From CAIWHR01 sp963709525 (GTDB lineage: Bacteria > Pseudomonadota > Gammaproteobacteria > Burkholderiales > Casimicrobiaceae): 64,000 bases of DNA. The position numbers and the translations under genes are program-made. The stretch covers positions 22,540-86,539 of the forward strand of contig CAVPXB010000026.1 of assembly GCA_963709525.1 (NCBI GenBank). Direction: 5' to 3'. Shown here piece by piece: positions 1 to 9,778 of this stretch; the first letter of the stretch is position 1, and the number at the start of each line of letters is the position of its first letter. The notes beneath the pieces are model-generated. The model was not told the origin of the DNA. It was given only the letters and a program-made list of their open reading frames with translations, and did not search any database.

Positions 1-110
1 GCCGCGGTTCCGCGCGACGACCGCGGCCCGGATCTCCGGCAGCGCGGCAATGAGCTCGCGCGGTCGGATAGGCGAGCAGCGCACCCAGCGCCTTCAGCAC
101 GGTCGGTCAT
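1..110 (-). CDS. narJ: NarJ nitrate reductase chaperone, N-terminal fragment (runs off window)
   Basis: An ATG at 108-110 overlaps the narH stop codon (ATGA), the usual coupling for narH-narJ. The ATG frame itself gives no NarJ-like sequence. A shifted frame beginning at an internal GTG reads VLKALGALLAYPT, and a further shift reads ELIAALPEIRAAV, which together match the N-terminus of NarJ (a helical chaperone that inserts the molybdenum cofactor into NarG and docks NarGH to NarI). One or two single-base indels are therefore needed within 110 bases. The identification rests mainly on position and these two short stretches. The rest of the gene lies outside the window. Confidence 0.6.
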   Translation of the reverse strand, partial: MTDRAEGAGCAARLSDRASSLPRCRRSGPRSSRGTA

Positions 111-1645
111 CGCGCGCCCTCCTGCATGTCGACCTTGATCGGGATCGTCTTGCGCTTCTTGCCGCCGAACAGCGAGGCCTCCGAATGCCCGTCGGAGCAG
201 CCGTTGCCGAACGAGAACCCGCAGCCGCCGCGCAACTCGAACGCGTCTTCCGCATACTCGCGATGCGCGGTCGGGATGACGAAGCGGTCCTCGTAGTTGG
301 CGATCGCCATCACGCGGTACATCGCCTCGACGTCGGCACCGACGAGTCCGACCTGCTTCAGCACTTCGGCGTTCTCGCGCTTCTCGACGTGGCGGTCGCG
401 CATGTAGGCGCGCATCGCCAGCATGCGCTCGAGCGCGGCCACGACCGGCGCTTCGTCGCCGGCGGTGAGCAGGTTGGCGAGATACCTGACCGGGATGCGC
501 AGCGAGCGCACGTCGGGCAGCTGGCCAAAGGCCCCGATCTGGCCCGCGTTCGCCGCCGCCTGGATCGGCGACAGCGGCGGCACGTACCACACCATCGGCA
601 GCGTCCGGTATTCCGGGTGCAGCGGCAGCGCCACCTTCCAGTCGACCGCCATCTTGTAGACGGGGGAATTGCGGGCGGCCGCGAGCCAGGCGTCGGGCAC
701 GCCATCGCTGCGCGCCTGCGCGATGACCGCGGGATCGTTCGGGTCGAGGAAGATGGACAGTTGCGCGTCGTAGAGCGCCTGCGGATCCTCGACCGCCGCC
801 GCGGCTTCGATGCGGTCGGCGTCGTACAGCAGCACGCCGAGGTAGCGGATGCGGCCGACGCAGGTCTCCGAACAGACGGTCGGCTGCCCGGATTCGATCC
901 GCGGATAGCAGAAGATGCACTTCTCGGCCTTGCCGGACGACCAGTTGTAGTAGATTTTCTTGTACGGACAGCCGGACACGCACATCCGCCAGCCGCGGCA
1001 CTTGTCCTGGTCGATGAGGACGATGCCGTCCTCCTCGCGCTTGTAGATCGAGCCGGACGGGCACGAGGCGACGCAGGTGGGGTTGAGGCAGTGCTCGCAA
1101 AGGCGCGGCAGGTACATCATGAACGTGTTCTCGAACTGGCCGTAGATGTCCTTCTCGATCGCGCGGAAGTTCGTGTCCTTGCTGCGCTTCGCGAACTCGC
1201 CGCCGAGAATCTCCTCCCAGTTCGGGCCCCACTCTATCTTCTGCATCCGGAGGCCGGTGATGAGGCTGCGCGGACGGGCCACCGGCATCGCCTTCATCTC
1301 CGGCGCCGACTGCAGGTGCTCGTAGTCGAAGGTGAAGGGCTCGTAGTAGTCGTCGATCTGCGGCAGGTTGGGGTTGGCGAAGATCTTCATCAGGATCGAC
1401 CACCTGCTGCCCTGCCTGGGCTCGATCCTGCCGTTGCCCTTGCGGGTCCAGCCGCCATTCCATTTGTCCTGGTTCTCCCATTCCTTGGGATAGCCGATGC
1501 CGGGCTTGGTCTCCACATTGTTGAACCACGCGTATTCCACGCCTTCGCGGGTGGTCCAGACGTTCTTGCAGGTGACCGAGCAGGTGTGGCATCCGATGCA
1601 CTTGTCGAGATTGAGCACCATGCCGATTTGGGCGCGGACTTTCAT
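107..1645 (-). CDS. narH: Respiratory nitrate reductase beta subunit NarH
   Basis: This is the electron-transfer subunit of the cytoplasm-facing membrane nitrate reductase; it passes electrons from NarI haem to NarG. The 512-residue product matches the family length (about 510). Four cysteine clusters are visible: CIGCHTCSVTC near residue 16, CEHCLNPTCVASCP near residue 185, CRGWRMCVSGCPYKK (a Trp in place of one Cys, as expected for the [3Fe-4S] centre) and CIFCYP...CSETCVGR. The start ATG at 1643-1645 is preceded by AAGGAG at good spacing and begins MKVRAQIGMV, typical of NarH. An in-frame extension upstream is not NarH-like and was not used. It follows narG and a 38-codon ORF and overlaps narJ by 4 bases. 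No frameshift is seen in this gene. Confidence 0.97.
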   Translation of the reverse strand: MKVRAQIGMVLNLDKCIGCHTCSVTCKNVWTTREGVEYAWFNNVETKPGIGYPKEWENQDKWNGGWTRKGNGRIEPRQGSRWSILMKIFANPNLPQIDDYYEPFTFDYEHLQSAPEMKAMPVARPRSLITGLRMQKIEWGPNWEEILGGEFAKRSKDTNFRAIEKDIYGQFENTFMMYLPRLCEHCLNPTCVASCPSGSIYKREEDGIVLIDQDKCRGWRMCVSGCPYKKIYYNWSSGKAEKCIFCYPRIESGQPTVCSETCVGRIRYLGVLLYDADRIEAAAAVEDPQALYDAQLSIFLDPNDPAVIAQARSDGVPDAWLAAARNSPVYKMAVDWKVALPLHPEYRTLPMVWYVPPLSPIQAAANAGQIGAFGQLPDVRSLRIPVRYLANLLTAGDEAPVVAALERMLAMRAYMRDRHVEKRENAEVLKQVGLVGADVEAMYRVMAIANYEDRFVIPTAHREYAEDAFELRGGCGFSFGNGCSDGHSEASLFGGKKRKTIPIKVDMQEGAR

Positions 1646-1758
1646 TGCCGTGACTCCTTCGCAACGTCGCTGTCGATGCGCAGCGCGCGCATGCCGCGAT
1701 ACGGGGCCGCGATGTCGCACCGCGGCGTCGGGGTGGGGTTGCGCGGGTCGAGGTTCAT
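1642..1758 (-). CDS. 38-codon ORF between narG and narH, coupled at both ends
   Basis: A 117-base ORF (ATG at 1756-1758, TGA at 1642-1644) exactly fills the gap between narG and narH. Its ATG overlaps the narG TGA (ATGA) and its TGA overlaps the narH ATG (ATGA). The predicted 38-residue product starts MNLDPRNPTPTPRC and ends DVAKESRQ; it is proline and arginine rich, has one Cys and no membrane segment. The narH Shine-Dalgarno lies inside its last codons. I recognise no family. It could be a small protein, a translational coupler that carries ribosomes from narG to narH, or an accident of spacing. narG and narH are usually nearly adjacent, so the gap itself is unusual. Confidence 0.35.
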   Translation of the reverse strand: MNLDPRNPTPTPRCDIAAPYRGMRALRIDSDVAKESRQ

Positions 1759-4700
1759 GCCGTCTCTCCCGCATGCGCCGGCGTATCCATCCAGTCGACG
1801 TTCTTCATCTTGCGCACGACGACGAACTCGTCACGGTTGGTGCCGATGGTCCCGTAGTAGTTGAAGCCGTAGGAAAGCTGCGCGTAGCCGCCGATCATGT
1901 GCGTCGGCTTGGTGACGATCCGGGTGACCGAGTTGTGGATGCCGCCGCGGGCGCCGGTGATCTCCGATCCCGGCGTATTCACGATCTTTTCCTGCGCGTG
2001 GTACATGAGGCACATGCCGTTGGAGACGCGCTGGCTGACCACCGCCCGCGCGGCGATCGCGCCGTTGACGTTGAAGAGCTCGATCCAGTCGTTGTCCTCG
2101 ATGTCGGCGCGCTTCGCGTCGTCCTCCGAAAGCCAGACGATCGGACCGCCGCGCGACAGCGTCAGCATCATGAGGTTGTCGGTGTAGGTCGAATGGATGC
2201 CCCACTTCTGGTGCGGCGTGATGAAGTTGAGCACCACTTCCGGGTTTCCGTTCGAGCGCTTGCCGGCCATCGGGTGCACGGTCTTGAGGTCGACCGGCGG
2301 CCGGTAGACGCAGAAGCCTTCGCCGAACGCCAGCATCCACTTGTGATCCTGGTAGAACTGCTGGCGTCCGGTGAGCGTCCGCCACGGGATCAGTTCGTGG
2401 ACATTGGTGTAGCCCGAGTTGTAGCTCACGTGCTCGGACTCGATGCCGCTCCACGTCGGGCTGGAGATGATCTTGCGCGGCTGCGCCTGGATGTCGCGAA
2501 AGCGGATCTTCTCGTCGGCCTTCGCCGCCGCCAGATGCTTGTGCTCGCGGCCGGTGATCACCGACAGCGCCTCCCAGGCCTTGACCGCGACCTCGCCGTT
2601 GGTCTCCGGCGCCAGCATCAGCACCACTTCGGCGGCGTCGATGTCGGACTCGATGCGCGGCAACCCCTTGCTGACGCCCTCCTCGGTCACGCGGTAGTTG
2701 AGGTCGCCCAGGCTCCTGACCTCGTGCTCGGTGTTCCACGCGATGCCCTTGCCGCCGTTGCCGACCTTCGACATCAGCGGGCCGAGCGACGTGAACTTCT
2801 TGTGCGTATTGGGATAGTCGCGCTCGATCACCACCATCTGCGGTGCCGTCTTGCCGGGGACGAGCTCGCACTGGCCCTTCTTCCAGTCCTTGACGTCGAC
2901 CGCCTGCGCGAGTTCTCCCGGCGTGTCGTGCAGCGTCGGGACCAGCACGATTTCCTTCTCGACGCCCAGGTGGCCGACGCAAACCTCGGAGAATTTCTTC
3001 GCGATGCCCTTGTAGATGTCCCAGTCGCTGCGCGCTTCCCACACCGGATCGATGGCCGCCGACAAGGGATGGATGAACGGATGCATGTCGGAAGTGTTGA
3101 GGTCGTTCTTCTCGTACCAGGTCGCCGTCGGCAGCACGATGTCCGAGTACATGCAGGTCGTCGACATCCGGAAGTCGAGCGTCGTCAGCAGGTCGAGCTT
3201 GCCTTCCGGCGCCTCGTCGCGCCAGACGACCTCCTCGGGCTTCTGCCCGCCGAAGCTGCCGAGGTCCTTGCCCTGCACGCCGTGGCGCGTGCCCAGCAGG
3301 TGCTTCAGGAAGTATTCGTGGCCCTTGCCGGAACTGCCCAGGAGGTTCGAGCGCCAGACGAAGAGGTTGCGCGGGAAGTTGGCCGGGTTGTCGGGGTCCT
3401 CGCAGGACATCCGCAGCGCGCCGCTCTTCAACTGGCCGACCGCGAATTCCTTCGGATCGGCACCCGCCACGGCCGCGGCCTTGCAGACCTCGATCGGATT
3501 GGTCTGCAGCTGCGGCGCGCTGGGGAGCCAGCCCATGCGTTCGGCACGCACGTTGAAATCGATGAGGCTGCCCGTGAACTCGTTGGGGTCGGCCAGCGGC
3601 GACAGGATTTCCTTGACCTCGAGCTTCTCGTAGCGCCACTGGTCGGTGTGCGCGTAGAAGAAGGAAGTGGAATTCATGTGCCGCGGCGGCCGGTGCCAGT
3701 CGAGCGCGAAGGCAAGCGGTGTCCAGCCGGTCTGCGGGCGGAGCTTTTCCTGCCCGACGTAATGCGCCCAGCCGCCGCCGGATTGACCCACCGTGCCGCA
3801 CATGATCAGGATGTTGATGATGCTGCGGTAGTTCATGTCGGAGTGGAACCAGTGATTCATCGCCGCGCCGATGATGACCATCGACTTGCCGTGGGTCTTG
3901 TCGGCGTTGTCGGCAAATTGACGGGCGACGGCGATGGCCTGGTCCGCCGGCACGCCGGTGATCTTTTCCTGCCACGCCGGCGTGTAGGGCACGTCGTCGG
4001 CGTACGATTGCGCGACGTTCTCGCCGCCCAGTCCCCGGTCGATGCCGTAGTTCGCGCACAGCAGGTCGTACACCGTGGCGACGTACGCCTCGCCTTCGTT
4101 CAGCGCGACCTTCTTCACCGGCACGTTGCGGCGCAGGATGTCGCTGCCCTGATCGTTGTTGCGGAACACTTCGTGCGTGATGCCGCCGAAGTACGGGAAG
4201 GCAACCGCCTGCACGTCGTCGCGGGCATCGATCAGCGACAGCCTGAGCTTCACGTCGGCGCCGCCGCCCTCCTTCTCCTCGAGGTTCCACTTGCCGAGAT
4301 CGCCGCCCGCCGATTGGCCCCAGCGATAGCCGATCGTGCCTTGCGGCGAGACGAGGCTTCCCGCTCGATTCATCGACGGCGAGGGTCTTCCACTCGGGGT
4401 TGTTCGCCTGTCCCAGAGCGCCGGACAGGTCGGACGCGCGCAGCATCCGGTCGGCGACGAGCTCGCGGCCGCGGCGGACGAGCTTGACCAGCATCGGCAT
4501 GTCGCTGTAGCGGCGGCAGTAGTCCTGGAAGTAGGCCGACGGCCGCTCGAGATGAAACTCCTTCAGGATCACGTGGCCCATCGCCATCGCGAGCGCGGCG
4601 TCGGTGCCCTGCGTCGGGTGCAGCCACAGGTCGGCGAGCTTGGCCACCTCCGAGTAGTCGGGGGTCACGGAGACGACCTTCGCGCCCTTGTAGCGGACCT

Positions 4701-5506
4701 CGGTGAAGAAGTGGGCGTCGGGTGTGCGCGTCTGCGGCACGTTGGACCCCCACGCCATGATGAAGGTCGAGTTGTACCAGTCGGCCGACTCGGGCACGTC
4801 GGTCTGCTCGCCCCAGGTCTGCGGCGACGACGGGGGAAGATCGCAATACCAGTCGTAGAAGCTCATGCACACGCCGCCGATCAGCGACAGGTAGCGACTG
4901 CCGGCCGCATACGAAACCATCGACATCGCCGGGATCGGCGAGAAGCCGATGACGCGATCGGGGCCGTGCTTCTTGATCGGTGTAGACGTTGGCCGCGGCG
5001 ATGATCTCGTTGACCTCGTCCCAGTTCGAGCGCACGAAGCCGCCCAGGCCGCGCACCGACTTGTAGGATTTCGCCTTCGCCGGATCCTCGACGATCGACG
5101 TCCATGCCTCGACCGGACCGAGGGTCTTGCGCGCCTCGCGCCACAACCGGATCAGGCGTCCCCGCACCAGCGGGTATTTGACGCGATTGGCGCTGTAGAT
5201 GTACCAGGAATACGACGCCCCGCGGGAGCAGCCGCGCGGCTCGTGGTTGGGCATGTCCGGCCGCGTGCGCGGGTAGTCGGTCTGCTGCGTCTCCCAGGTG
5301 ATGACGCCGCCCTTGACGTAGATCTTCCAGCTGCAGGACCCGGTGCAGTTGACGCCGTGGGTCGAGCGCACGATCTTGTCGTGCGCCCAGCGATCGCGGT
5401 AGGCGCGCTCCCACGTGCGGTCTTCCGTGGTGACCACGCCGTGCCCGTCGGAGAACGGCTTCTGGTCGCGGGTGAAATACGTCAGGCGGTCGAGAAAATG
5501 ACTCAT
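1755..5506 (-). CDS. narG: Respiratory nitrate reductase alpha subunit NarG (two frameshifts)
   Basis: NarG is the catalytic molybdenum bis-MGD subunit reducing nitrate to nitrite. The reading is split in three frames by two apparent single-base insertions, near 4980 (NVYT then KKHGPDRVIGFSPIPAMSM) and near 4355 (DESSGK then LVSPQGTIGYRWG). Removing both gives 1,249 residues, essentially the E. coli length (about 1,247), with no residues lost. The N-terminus MSHFLDRLTYF, the FS0 ligands (HGVNCTGSCSW then PRGCSRG) and the segment WGEQTDVPESADWYNS containing the molybdenum-ligand Asp are present. The ATG at 5504-5506 follows GGAG. Downstream is the 38-codon ORF and narH. The insertions are more likely sequencing or assembly errors than decay, because the rest is well conserved; if real, the enzyme would be dead. 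Confidence 0.95.
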
Positions 5507-5597
5507 GGGAGACTCCGGAGTTGACCGTTGGGAGAAACGGATGCGGACGACGACGCAGCAGCGCGGCGTCCGTTCTTGCTGGAAGGTGTTGCGGGAA

Positions 5598-6989
5598 TCA
5601 GCATGCAGCCTCCGCGCGCGGCCGGAGATAGAACCACCAGGTGAGCGCGATGCAGGACACGTAGAAGACGAGGAAAAGAGCCAGCGCCGCTGCGGTGTCG
5701 CCGGTGAGCGCGATCGCCGTCCCGTAGGCCTTGGGAATGAAGAAGCCGCCCAGCGCCGCGATGCCGGAGGCGAGACCCAGCGCGGCGGCGCCTTCGAGCG
5801 TGCCTGCGCGGACCGCCGCCGCCTCGCCTTCGGCGTCGGCACGATGCGAACGCCGTGCGACGCTGACGAAAACCGCGGGAATCAGCTGGAATACCGCACC
5901 GTTGGCGATGCCGCTGGCGACGAACAGCAGCGCGAACAGCGCGAGGAAGGCCGTGACGCCGCCGGACATCCCGGCGCCGGGCCCCAGCAGCAGCAGCGCG
6001 AGCACGATCAGCGCCATGACGACGAACGCGACCAGCGCGACGCGCGCGCCGCCGCATCGATCCGCGAGAAAGCCGCCCGCCGGGCGCGCGAACGCCGCGA
6101 GCAGCGGCCCGACGAACGCGTAACCGGCGATGCCGGCGCCGGCAAACTGCATTTCGGCGACCAGCGGAAACCCGGCGGCAAAGCCGATGAACGAACCGAA
6201 GCTGCCGAGGTAGAGCCAGGACAGCAGCCAGGTGTGCGGGCGCACGAACACGACGGCCTGATCGGCTGCCGACGCGCGCACGGGTTCGAGATCATCCATC
6301 CGCCACCAGGCGAAGAGCGCGGCGGCAACGATGAACGGCACCCAGACGAACCCGGCATTCTGCAACCACAGTGGCCGCGTCGCATCGCCCTCCACCGCCA
6401 TCTGCGGCCCACCGCCCATCGGGCCGAGCAGAGCGATGCCCACCACCATCGGCACCGCCACTTGCGCCAGGCCCACGCCGAGATTGCCGAGACCGGCGTT
6501 CCAGCCCAGGGCCTGCCCCTTGCTGCTGGCCGGATAGAAGAAGCTGATGTTGGCCATGCTCGAGGCGAAATTGCCGCCGCCGATGCCCGCGGCCAGCGCC
6601 AGCAGCAGGAACGTCGGATAGCCGGTCGTCGGGTCCTGCACCGCCATGCCCAGCCCGACGGTCGGCACCAGCAATGCCAGCGTCGTCAGCACGGTCCACG
6701 TGCGGCCGCCGAACATCGGCACCATGAACGAGAAGAAGAGTCGCAGGGTGCTGCCGGCCAATCCCGGCAGCGCCGCCAGCCAGAACAGCTGGTTGGCGCT
6801 GAAGTGAAAGCCCACGCGCGGCAGCTGGACGACGACGACGCTCCACAGCATCCACACCGCAAACGACAGCACCAGCACCGGGACCGACACCACGAGATTG
6901 CGCCGTGCCACCTGCGCACCCTCGCGCGCCCAGAAGGCGTGGTCCTCGGGTTCCCAGTAGGCGATCTGCGGTGCCATGGCACTCATCAT
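5598..6989 (-). CDS. narK2: NarK-family nitrate/nitrite transporter (second copy)
   Basis: Major facilitator superfamily protein of the nitrate/nitrite porter family, 463 residues, about 12 hydrophobic segments. It begins with a WEPEDHAFW segment shared with the upstream paralogue and carries the glycine-rich NarK signature GIGGGNFASSM near residue 135, plus a second GFxxAxP-like region. In bacteria with two adjacent narK genes one is typically a proton-linked nitrate importer and the other a nitrate/nitrite antiporter; the sequence alone does not tell me which this is. It lies between narK1 and narG, same strand, with about 80-90 bases either side. Start is one of two tandem ATGs (6989 or 6986), preceded by a weak purine stretch. 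Confidence 0.93.
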   Translation of the reverse strand: MMSAMAPQIAYWEPEDHAFWAREGAQVARRNLVVSVPVLVLSFAVWMLWSVVVVQLPRVGFHFSANQLFWLAALPGLAGSTLRLFFSFMVPMFGGRTWTVLTTLALLVPTVGLGMAVQDPTTGYPTFLLLALAAGIGGGNFASSMANISFFYPASSKGQALGWNAGLGNLGVGLAQVAVPMVVGIALLGPMGGGPQMAVEGDATRPLWLQNAGFVWVPFIVAAALFAWWRMDDLEPVRASAADQAVVFVRPHTWLLSWLYLGSFGSFIGFAAGFPLVAEMQFAGAGIAGYAFVGPLLAAFARPAGGFLADRCGGARVALVAFVVMALIVLALLLLGPGAGMSGGVTAFLALFALLFVASGIANGAVFQLIPAVFVSVARRSHRADAEGEAAAVRAGTLEGAAALGLASGIAALGGFFIPKAYGTAIALTGDTAAALALFLVFYVSCIALTWWFYLRPRAEAAC

Positions 6990-7071
6990 TGAGGTGGGAC
7001 AGGAACCCGGCGGGCGGATGGGGTCGATCCGTTGCGTCCCGGGCCCCGTCGTGTCGTCGGTCCCGCGAAGG

Positions 7072-8721
7072 TCAGGGATTCTTCACGTAGGCGTTCTTGC
7101 GCAGGTAGAACCACCAGTTCAGCACCAGGCAGAGGGCGTAGAAGATCGCGAAGCCGTACATCGCGTTCTGCGGCGTGCCGGCCTTGATCTCGCCGCCGAT
7201 GACCACCGGGGCGATGAACGAGCCGTAGGCCGCCACCGCCGAGGTCCAACCCAGCACCGGGCCCGCCTGCACGCGGTCATAGATCACGCCGATGGTGCGG
7301 AAGGTCGAGCCGTTGCCGATGCCGCTGGCGGCAAACAGCACGATGAACAGCAGGATGAAGGTGGTGAAGTACTGCTCGGGCGCGGCCGATGCGTACGCAA
7401 GCATCATCACGTAGCCGACGGCGACCGAAGCGATCACCATCACCACCGAGATGATCTGGGTGACGATGGAGCCGCCGACCTTGTCGGAGATCCATCCACC
7501 GACCGGCCGGATCAGCGCGCCGACGAAGGGCCCGATCCAGGCGTAGGTCAGCGCCGACGGCGCGTTGGGGTTGGGCAGGTGCTTCAGCACGCCGGCGGCG
7601 TCGACGACGTGGCTCTGGCCGAAGATCACGGTGATCGCCAGCGGCAGCGCGTTCGAGAAGCCGATGAACGAGCCGAAGGTGACGATGTAGAGCAGCGTCA
7701 TCGACCAGGTGTGCTTGTCCCTGAAGATCGCGAACTGCTTGTCGAGGTTCGGCTTCATGTCGCCGAACGCGATCAGTTTCATCGCGAGCAGCGTGCCGAC
7801 GATGATCAGCGGCATCGCGACCCACATGTTGAGAAGGCCAAGGCCGGTGGGCTTGGGCAGGTAGAAGTACAACCCGATCGCCGCGGTGACCAGCGCCAGG
7901 CCGTAGAGCAGCAGGATCTTGCCCAGCGCCGCCCCGGTCGAGCCGATCCCCGGCGACACCGGCTGCAGGTTGTTCATCCCGAACCAGCCGGCGAACGCCA
8001 GCGGCACCAGCAGCACCAGCCAGATGAAGCCCGCGTTCTGGATGTAGGTCGGCGTCCCGGCCGCGATCTTGCCGATCAGCGTGCCCGAGGGCTTCAGCAG
8101 CTCCATCGAGCCGCCGCCGAACGCGCCGAACACCGCGGTCGTCATCACCAGCGGGATCAGGATCTGCATCGTCGTCACGCCGAAGTTGCCGAGGCCGGCG
8201 TTGATGCCCAGCGCCGTGCCCTGCAGCCGCTTGGGGAAGAAGGTGTTGATGTTCGACATCGAGCAGGCGAAGTTGCCGCCGCCGATCCCGGACAGCAGCG
8301 CCAGGAACTGGAACATCCACAGCGGCGTGTTCTTGTCCTGCAGCGCGATGCCGGTGCCGAAGGCGGGGATCATCAGCAGCGCGGTGGTCAGGAACACGGT
8401 GTTGCGCCCACCGGCGATGCGGATGAAGAACGATGCCGGAATCCGCAGCGTCGCCCCCGACAGGCCGGAGATCGCCGCCAGCGTGAACAGTTCGGGCTGC
8501 GTGAACGCGAAGCCCAGGTTCTGCATCTGCACGGTGATGATCCCCCACATCACCCAGACGGCGAAGCCGCAGAGCAAGCTCGGCACCGAGATCCACAGGT
8601 TGCGGTTCGCGACCCCTTTGCCGGTCGTCTCCCAGAACGCGTTGTCTTCCGGACGCCAGTCGACAATGTCGACGGAACTCGTGATCTTGGGCGGAGTGGC
8701 ACTTTGCGCGGCGCTCATCAT
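7072..8721 (-). CDS. narK1: NarK-family nitrate/nitrite transporter (first copy)
   Basis: A 549-residue major facilitator protein of the nitrate/nitrite porter family. It has the DWRPEDNAFW start region, the nitrate signature GIGGGNFACSMSNIN, and a longer central loop than its downstream paralogue with extra membrane segments (GILLLYGLALVTAAIGLYFY and following), so probably 12 to 14 helices. The start is one of two tandem ATGs at 8721 or 8718, preceded by AGGGAG. A much longer in-frame extension upstream reads through the REP palindrome and is rejected. It is the first gene of the narK1-narK2-narGHJ run, so the promoter should lie in 8722-8995. Confidence 0.93.
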   Translation of the reverse strand: MMSAAQSATPPKITSSVDIVDWRPEDNAFWETTGKGVANRNLWISVPSLLCGFAVWVMWGIITVQMQNLGFAFTQPELFTLAAISGLSGATLRIPASFFIRIAGGRNTVFLTTALLMIPAFGTGIALQDKNTPLWMFQFLALLSGIGGGNFACSMSNINTFFPKRLQGTALGINAGLGNFGVTTMQILIPLVMTTAVFGAFGGGSMELLKPSGTLIGKIAAGTPTYIQNAGFIWLVLLVPLAFAGWFGMNNLQPVSPGIGSTGAALGKILLLYGLALVTAAIGLYFYLPKPTGLGLLNMWVAMPLIIVGTLLAMKLIAFGDMKPNLDKQFAIFRDKHTWSMTLLYIVTFGSFIGFSNALPLAITVIFGQSHVVDAAGVLKHLPNPNAPSALTYAWIGPFVGALIRPVGGWISDKVGGSIVTQIISVVMVIASVAVGYVMMLAYASAAPEQYFTTFILLFIVLFAASGIGNGSTFRTIGVIYDRVQAGPVLGWTSAVAAYGSFIAPVVIGGEIKAGTPQNAMYGFAIFYALCLVLNWWFYLRKNAYVKNP

Positions 8722-8750
8722 CAACTCCCTTGCATTCGTATGAACGGGTT

Positions 8751-8819
8751 CCTGCAGGAGCGGCTTCAGCCGCGAATGACCGCTGCGACGACGCAAGCGC
8801 CTGAAGGCGCTCCTGCAGG
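8751..8819. repeat. Inverted pair of REP palindromes (REPIN-like)
   Basis: CCTGCAGGAGCGGCTTCAG at 8751 is mirrored by CCTGAAGGCGCTCCTGCAGG ending at 8819, leaving a short spacer. Each arm also contains its own small palindrome (GCGGCTTCAGCCGC; GCGCCTGAAGGCGC). This is the head-to-head arrangement of proteobacterial REP doublets with a GGAGCGGCTTCAGCCGC-type core. It sits 30 bases upstream of narK1, in the leader or promoter of the nitrate operon. Confidence 0.7.
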
Positions 8820-8995
8820 GGTTCAGCCATCTCGGTGCGCCGATTGTGTCCCCTTGCCACGGGCGAGGGCATTCGCACGAGGGCGAGGTTCGGCCGGGTA
8901 AGCGAACGAGGCGCCTCCCGCCGGTCGGCCGAGGCGACATAGTTCGAAAGGAGTATTGCGGCAGCCGCCGGGACGAGGCCCGACGTCGCAGCACG

Positions 8996-9748
8996 TCAGA
9001 CGCGGTAGCTGAAAAGACGCGTTTGCCGGCGATCGCCGACCGTCAACTCGCGCGCGGCAGCCACGTCCGGCACCGCGAAGCTGTTGGACACCAGCAGCGC
9101 TCCGGGCGGCATCTCGGCCACAACCTTGGCCCACAGTCGTGGCATCGGTGCCGGCGACAGGAACGCGTAGGCAACGTCGAAGCCGGAGAGATCGACGGTC
9201 CAAAAATCGCCGTAGCGGATGTCGATGTTGGGCCGGCGCCGTGTTCGCAGGCGCGCCACCAGCCACGGCAGCGGCGCGTGCTCGATGCCGACGAACTGCG
9301 CCTCCGGGCGCACCCGTGCCACGCGGCAGAGGAGTCCCGCGTGGCCGCACCCCAGGTCCACGACCCGGCGGGGCCCGGCGGGGAGCAGACCCGCAACCGC
9401 GGCGGCGGTGCGCGCGTTCGACAGGAAGAGCGGCACCCGGCTCTTGTCGGTGCGCCAGAACACCAGCAGCAGGGCGACGAATGCGCCCAGGTACCAGCCT
9501 GGCGCGAATTCCAGCCGTAGCGCCAGGACGACCAGCGGCACGAACGAAAAATGGATCAGCCACCACCAGCGCGGCGCGCGCGCGGCGGCGGCGACCGCGG
9601 CAGCGACCGCGCCCTGCAGCACAGCCCACGCAAGCGGGTGCCGCGGCCCCTCCGGCTCGAGCGCCAGCAGCAGCCCCCCCGCCACGACCATCCCGGCCAC
9701 CTGCGCCAGCGCGACCGAGGCCAGCGGCAACCGATATCCGGCATCCAC
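8996..9748 (-). CDS. Membrane-anchored class I SAM-dependent methyltransferase
   Basis: A 250-residue protein. Residues 1 to about 95 contain three or four hydrophobic segments (ASVALAQVAGMVVAGGLLLAL; WAVLQGAVAAAVAAAA; WWWLIHFSFVPLVVLAL; YLGAFVALLLVFW). The remainder is a Rossmann methyltransferase: VVDLGCGHAG is the SAM-binding motif I near residue 128, VGIEHAPLP is motif II with the acidic ribose-binding residue, and FDVAYAFLSPAPMP is the motif IV region. Substrate unknown. It lies 30 bases after narL on the same strand and is separated from narK1 by the REP doublet, so it is probably the last gene of narXL rather than part of the narK run. Some homologues in Betaproteobacteria have lost the membrane part; here it is intact. 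Confidence 0.8.
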   Translation of the reverse strand: MDAGYRLPLASVALAQVAGMVVAGGLLLALEPEGPRHPLAWAVLQGAVAAAVAAAARAPRWWWLIHFSFVPLVVLALRLEFAPGWYLGAFVALLLVFWRTDKSRVPLFLSNARTAAAVAGLLPAGPRRVVDLGCGHAGLLCRVARVRPEAQFVGIEHAPLPWLVARLRTRRRPNIDIRYGDFWTVDLSGFDVAYAFLSPAPMPRLWAKVVAEMPPGALLVSNSFAVPDVAAARELTVGDRRQTRLFSYRV

Positions 9749-9778
9749 GTTCGCGATGGCCGCCTCGTCAGCCCGCGA

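Noticed and set aside
1497..4487. Long open frame on the plus strand, nearly 1,000 codons
   Set aside because: It is antisense to narG and is rich in Arg, Ala, Asp and His, the pattern of a shadow frame in GC-rich DNA.
4340..5000. Programmed frameshifting in narG
   Set aside because: No slippery heptamer with a downstream structure is seen at either site, and similar indels affect unrelated genes.
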